From positions 1-13,908 of the forward strand of contig CAZYKR010000097.1 of the NCBI GenBank assembly GCA_964648005.1: a stretch of DNA of 13,908 nt, in the 5' to 3' direction. Below the pieces are notes generated by a model. It saw only the letters and a list, made by a program, of their open reading frames with translations, was not told the DNA's origin and did not search any database. This DNA is from JAGQTE01 sp964648005. Lineage in GTDB: Bacteria > Actinomycetota > Acidimicrobiia > Acidimicrobiales > Acidimicrobilacustridaceae. This document shows, piece after piece, positions 12,510 through 13,908 of the stretch. Made by a program: the position numbers and the translations under genes. How positions within the stretch are numbered: position 1 is the stretch's first letter; every line of letters starts with the position of its first letter.

Positions 12510-13214
12510 ATGACCCCCGATCTCACCAAATCCGAGCGCGAGACGCTCAAGGCCGTCTACCGCCACACCCGCGACGGCGGGGAGGCGCACACGGGCGACC
12601 TCGCGGAGACGCTCGGCCTCAGCCCCGGCACCGTGACGGCCACCGTCAAACGCCTGGCCGATCGCGGCCTGGTCGATCACCGGCCGTACCACGGCGTGAC
12701 CTTCACCGACACCGGGCGGCGCGAGGCGATCAGCGCCATCCGCCGCCACCGCATCGTCGAGCGGTTCCTCGCCGACATGCTCGGCTACGCCTGGAACGAA
12801 GCGGACGCGCTGGCGCCGGCGTTCGAGCACGACCTGCCCGACGAGGTGCTCGAGCGGATGTTCGTGGCGCTGCACCGACCCGAGACCTGCCCGCACGGCT
12901 TCCCCATCCCCGTGGCGGGCCAGGTGGAGCTGCCGCTGCTCGGCCAGCTGTACGACCTCGAGCCCGGTGACCAAGCCGTCGTGGCCGTCCCCGGCTCGAC
13001 CGACCCCGAGGTGATGAGCTTCCTCGCCCGCCTGGGCATCGTGCCCGACGTCCACGTCGAGGTGCGCGAGAAGCACCCGTTCGACGGGCCGCTGGTGGTG
13101 CGCGTCGGCGAGCACGACCGGATGCTCGGCGAGAAGGTCGCCCGCCAGGTCCACGTGCACAACGTCGTGCGGGCGCACGACGCCGGCACCAACGGCGAGG
13201 CGGTGGCGTCATGA
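12510..13214 (+). CDS. DtxR/MntR-family metal-dependent transcriptional regulator
   Basis: 234 residues, the normal length for the three-domain form. The winged helix (about 5-70) includes LAETLGLSPGTVTATVKRLADRGLV. The dimerisation/metal domain (about 71-135) shows RRHRIVERFLADMLGY and the typical end PHGFPIP (128-134). A FeoA/SH3-like domain (about 141-216) completes it. Aligned by eye to DtxR, H80, E84, E106 and H107 keep metal ligands. The position of H98 is D99 and the cysteine/glutamate ligand (C102 in DtxR, E99 in MntR) is P103, so metal choice may differ. Iron or manganese would be the usual effector. No Shine-Dalgarno site is seen; the ATG at 12510 directly follows the palindrome, which argues for autoregulation. 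Its stop overlaps a small ORF leading to hppA. Confidence 0.92.
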   Translation: MTPDLTKSERETLKAVYRHTRDGGEAHTGDLAETLGLSPGTVTATVKRLADRGLVDHRPYHGVTFTDTGRREAISAIRRHRIVERFLADMLGYAWNEADALAPAFEHDLPDEVLERMFVALHRPETCPHGFPIPVAGQVELPLLGQLYDLEPGDQAVVAVPGSTDPEVMSFLARLGIVPDVHVEVREKHPFDGPLVVRVGEHDRMLGEKVARQVHVHNVVRAHDAGTNGEAVAS

Positions 13215-13294
13215 CCGCAGCGCCCTCGGTCACCGATCGCAAGAACCGGTACGGCAACGATGCCGTCCCAACGACAGGAGAGAGCAACCCATGA
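13211..13294 (+). CDS. Candidate 27-codon small ORF bridging the regulator and hppA
   Basis: ATG at 13211 overlaps the regulator's stop as ATGA. The frame reads MTAAPSVTDRKNRYGNDAVP and seven more residues to a TGA at 13292-13294, which overlaps the hppA ATG as ATGA. A GAGG (13197-13200) lies ten bases upstream. The peptide is hydrophilic with no motif. It may serve only to couple translation of regulator and pump, or may be chance: the frame is short. Confidence 0.35.
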   Translation: MTAAPSVTDRKNRYGNDAVPTTGESNP

Positions 13295-13908
13295 CACCGA
13301 CCCTGGCCGCCGAGGGCGGCTACCAGGTCTTCGAGCTGGGCAGCACCGAGTGGGGTCTGCTGGTCTTCGCCGCGTGCGTGGGCCTGCTGGCGCTGCTGAT
13401 CGGCGCCTCCCAGATCAAGACCATCCTCGCCAAGGAGCAGGGCACCGAGCAGATGGTGGAGATCGCCGGCGCCATCCAGGAGGGGGCGCTCGCCTACCTC
13501 AAGCGCCAGTTCCGCACCATCGGCATCATCGTGATCCCGCTGGCCATCGTCGTGTTCGTCACCTCGACGGAGATCGTCAAGCCCGCCGAGATCCTCGGCG
13601 CCATCACCGGTCCCGGCGGCACCGCCGTGGCGGTCGAGACGCCCGATGTGGCGCTGACCAAGCTCCAGGCGGGCACGTTCCGCACGGTGGCGTTCCTGCT
13701 CGGCTGCCTGGCGTCGGCATCGATCGGCTTCCTAGGCATGTGGCTCGCCGTGCGGGGCAACGTCCGCACCGCAGCCGCCGCCCGCCGCCTCGACTTCGCC
13801 GACGCCCTGCACGTGGCGTTCCGCACCGGCTCGGTCGCCGGCCTGTTCACCGCCGGCCTCGGCCTGCTCGGCGCCTCGATCATCATCATGATCTTCCAGA
13901 ACACCGCC
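13291..13908 (+). CDS. hppA: Membrane-bound proton-translocating pyrophosphatase, N-terminal part (3' end outside window)
   Basis: 206 codons are visible and the frame is open to the window edge. The ATG at 13291 follows GGAGAG (13277-13282) by eight bases. Helix 1 is about 21-39. It is followed by the family's cytoplasmic EIAGAIQEGALAYLKRQFRT (58-77) and helix 2 (78-90). The signature GFLGMWLAVRGNVRTAAAA (146-164) comes after helix 3, then the stretch VAFRTGSVAGLFTAGLGLLG (175-194). These enzymes couple hydrolysis of cytoplasmic pyrophosphate to pumping protons (or sodium) out across the membrane. The pyrophosphate-binding DX3DX3D motifs and the residue that decides potassium dependence lie beyond the window, so the subtype cannot be told. 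It is directly downstream of the DtxR-like gene, possibly co-transcribed. Confidence 0.95.
   Translation, partial: MTPTLAAEGGYQVFELGSTEWGLLVFAACVGLLALLIGASQIKTILAKEQGTEQMVEIAGAIQEGALAYLKRQFRTIGIIVIPLAIVVFVTSTEIVKPAEILGAITGPGGTAVAVETPDVALTKLQAGTFRTVAFLLGCLASASIGFLGMWLAVRGNVRTAAAARRLDFADALHVAFRTGSVAGLFTAGLGLLGASIIIMIFQNTA

Noticed and set aside
11502..13178. 558-codon minus-strand frame spanning the regulator and membrane protein genes
   Set aside because: It overlaps two well-supported genes in other frames and shows no domain.

Overview
The window is high-GC DNA in which nearly every base is coding. Several features suggest an actinobacterium: TAnnnT -10 hexamers, apparently leaderless genes, an Rpf-like transglycosylase, a DtxR-family regulator and a membrane-bound H+-pyrophosphatase. 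The style of the proteins, especially the sigma factor with an extracytoplasmic tail and the short Rpf-like protein, makes Acidimicrobiia my best guess. That placement is inference; there is no rRNA or other marker here to prove it.

Left part (1-3485): the 3' end of a GGDEF diguanylate cyclase converges on a small acidic protein of unknown function. Divergent from the latter is a two-gene operon with a 4-base GTGA overlap. It encodes an alkyl-sulfatase-like metallo-beta-lactamase-fold hydrolase followed by a secreted lipoprotein of the alpha/beta-hydrolase class. Centre-left (3508-5675): a short-chain dehydrogenase and an acyl-CoA dehydrogenase are divergently arranged over a 188-base control region, which suggests acyl-CoA or related lipid catabolism.

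Centre (5850-8138): the most unusual gene of the window encodes an ECF-type sigma factor continuous with a zinc-finger-like anti-sigma motif, a Gly/Pro-rich linker, a transmembrane helix, a Thr-rich stalk and a predicted extracytoplasmic Ig-like domain. It could be a one-protein sensor-to-promoter pathway. It converges on an Rpf-like cell-wall transglycosylase. That gene is in turn divergent from a nitrilase-family amidase with only 23 bases between the start codons. Both of these genes look leaderless and share one symmetric -10 core. The same decamer with one change occurs in the divergent region at 754-837.

Right part (8162-13908): nitrilase-family amidase, then prfC (release factor 3) with a leaderless-type promoter whose -10 contains the nitrilase stop codon. 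prfC ends exactly back to back with a polytopic GT-C-like membrane protein on the minus strand. Divergent from that is a DtxR/MntR-family metalloregulator with a likely operator touching its start codon. A 27-codon ORF then bridges, with ATGA overlaps at both ends, to hppA (proton-pumping pyrophosphatase), which runs off the window.

No RNA genes, insertion sequences, phage genes or CRISPR arrays were seen. The only stretches without a gene are short (all under 200 bases). The many long ORFs antisense to the genes listed are artefacts of high GC.
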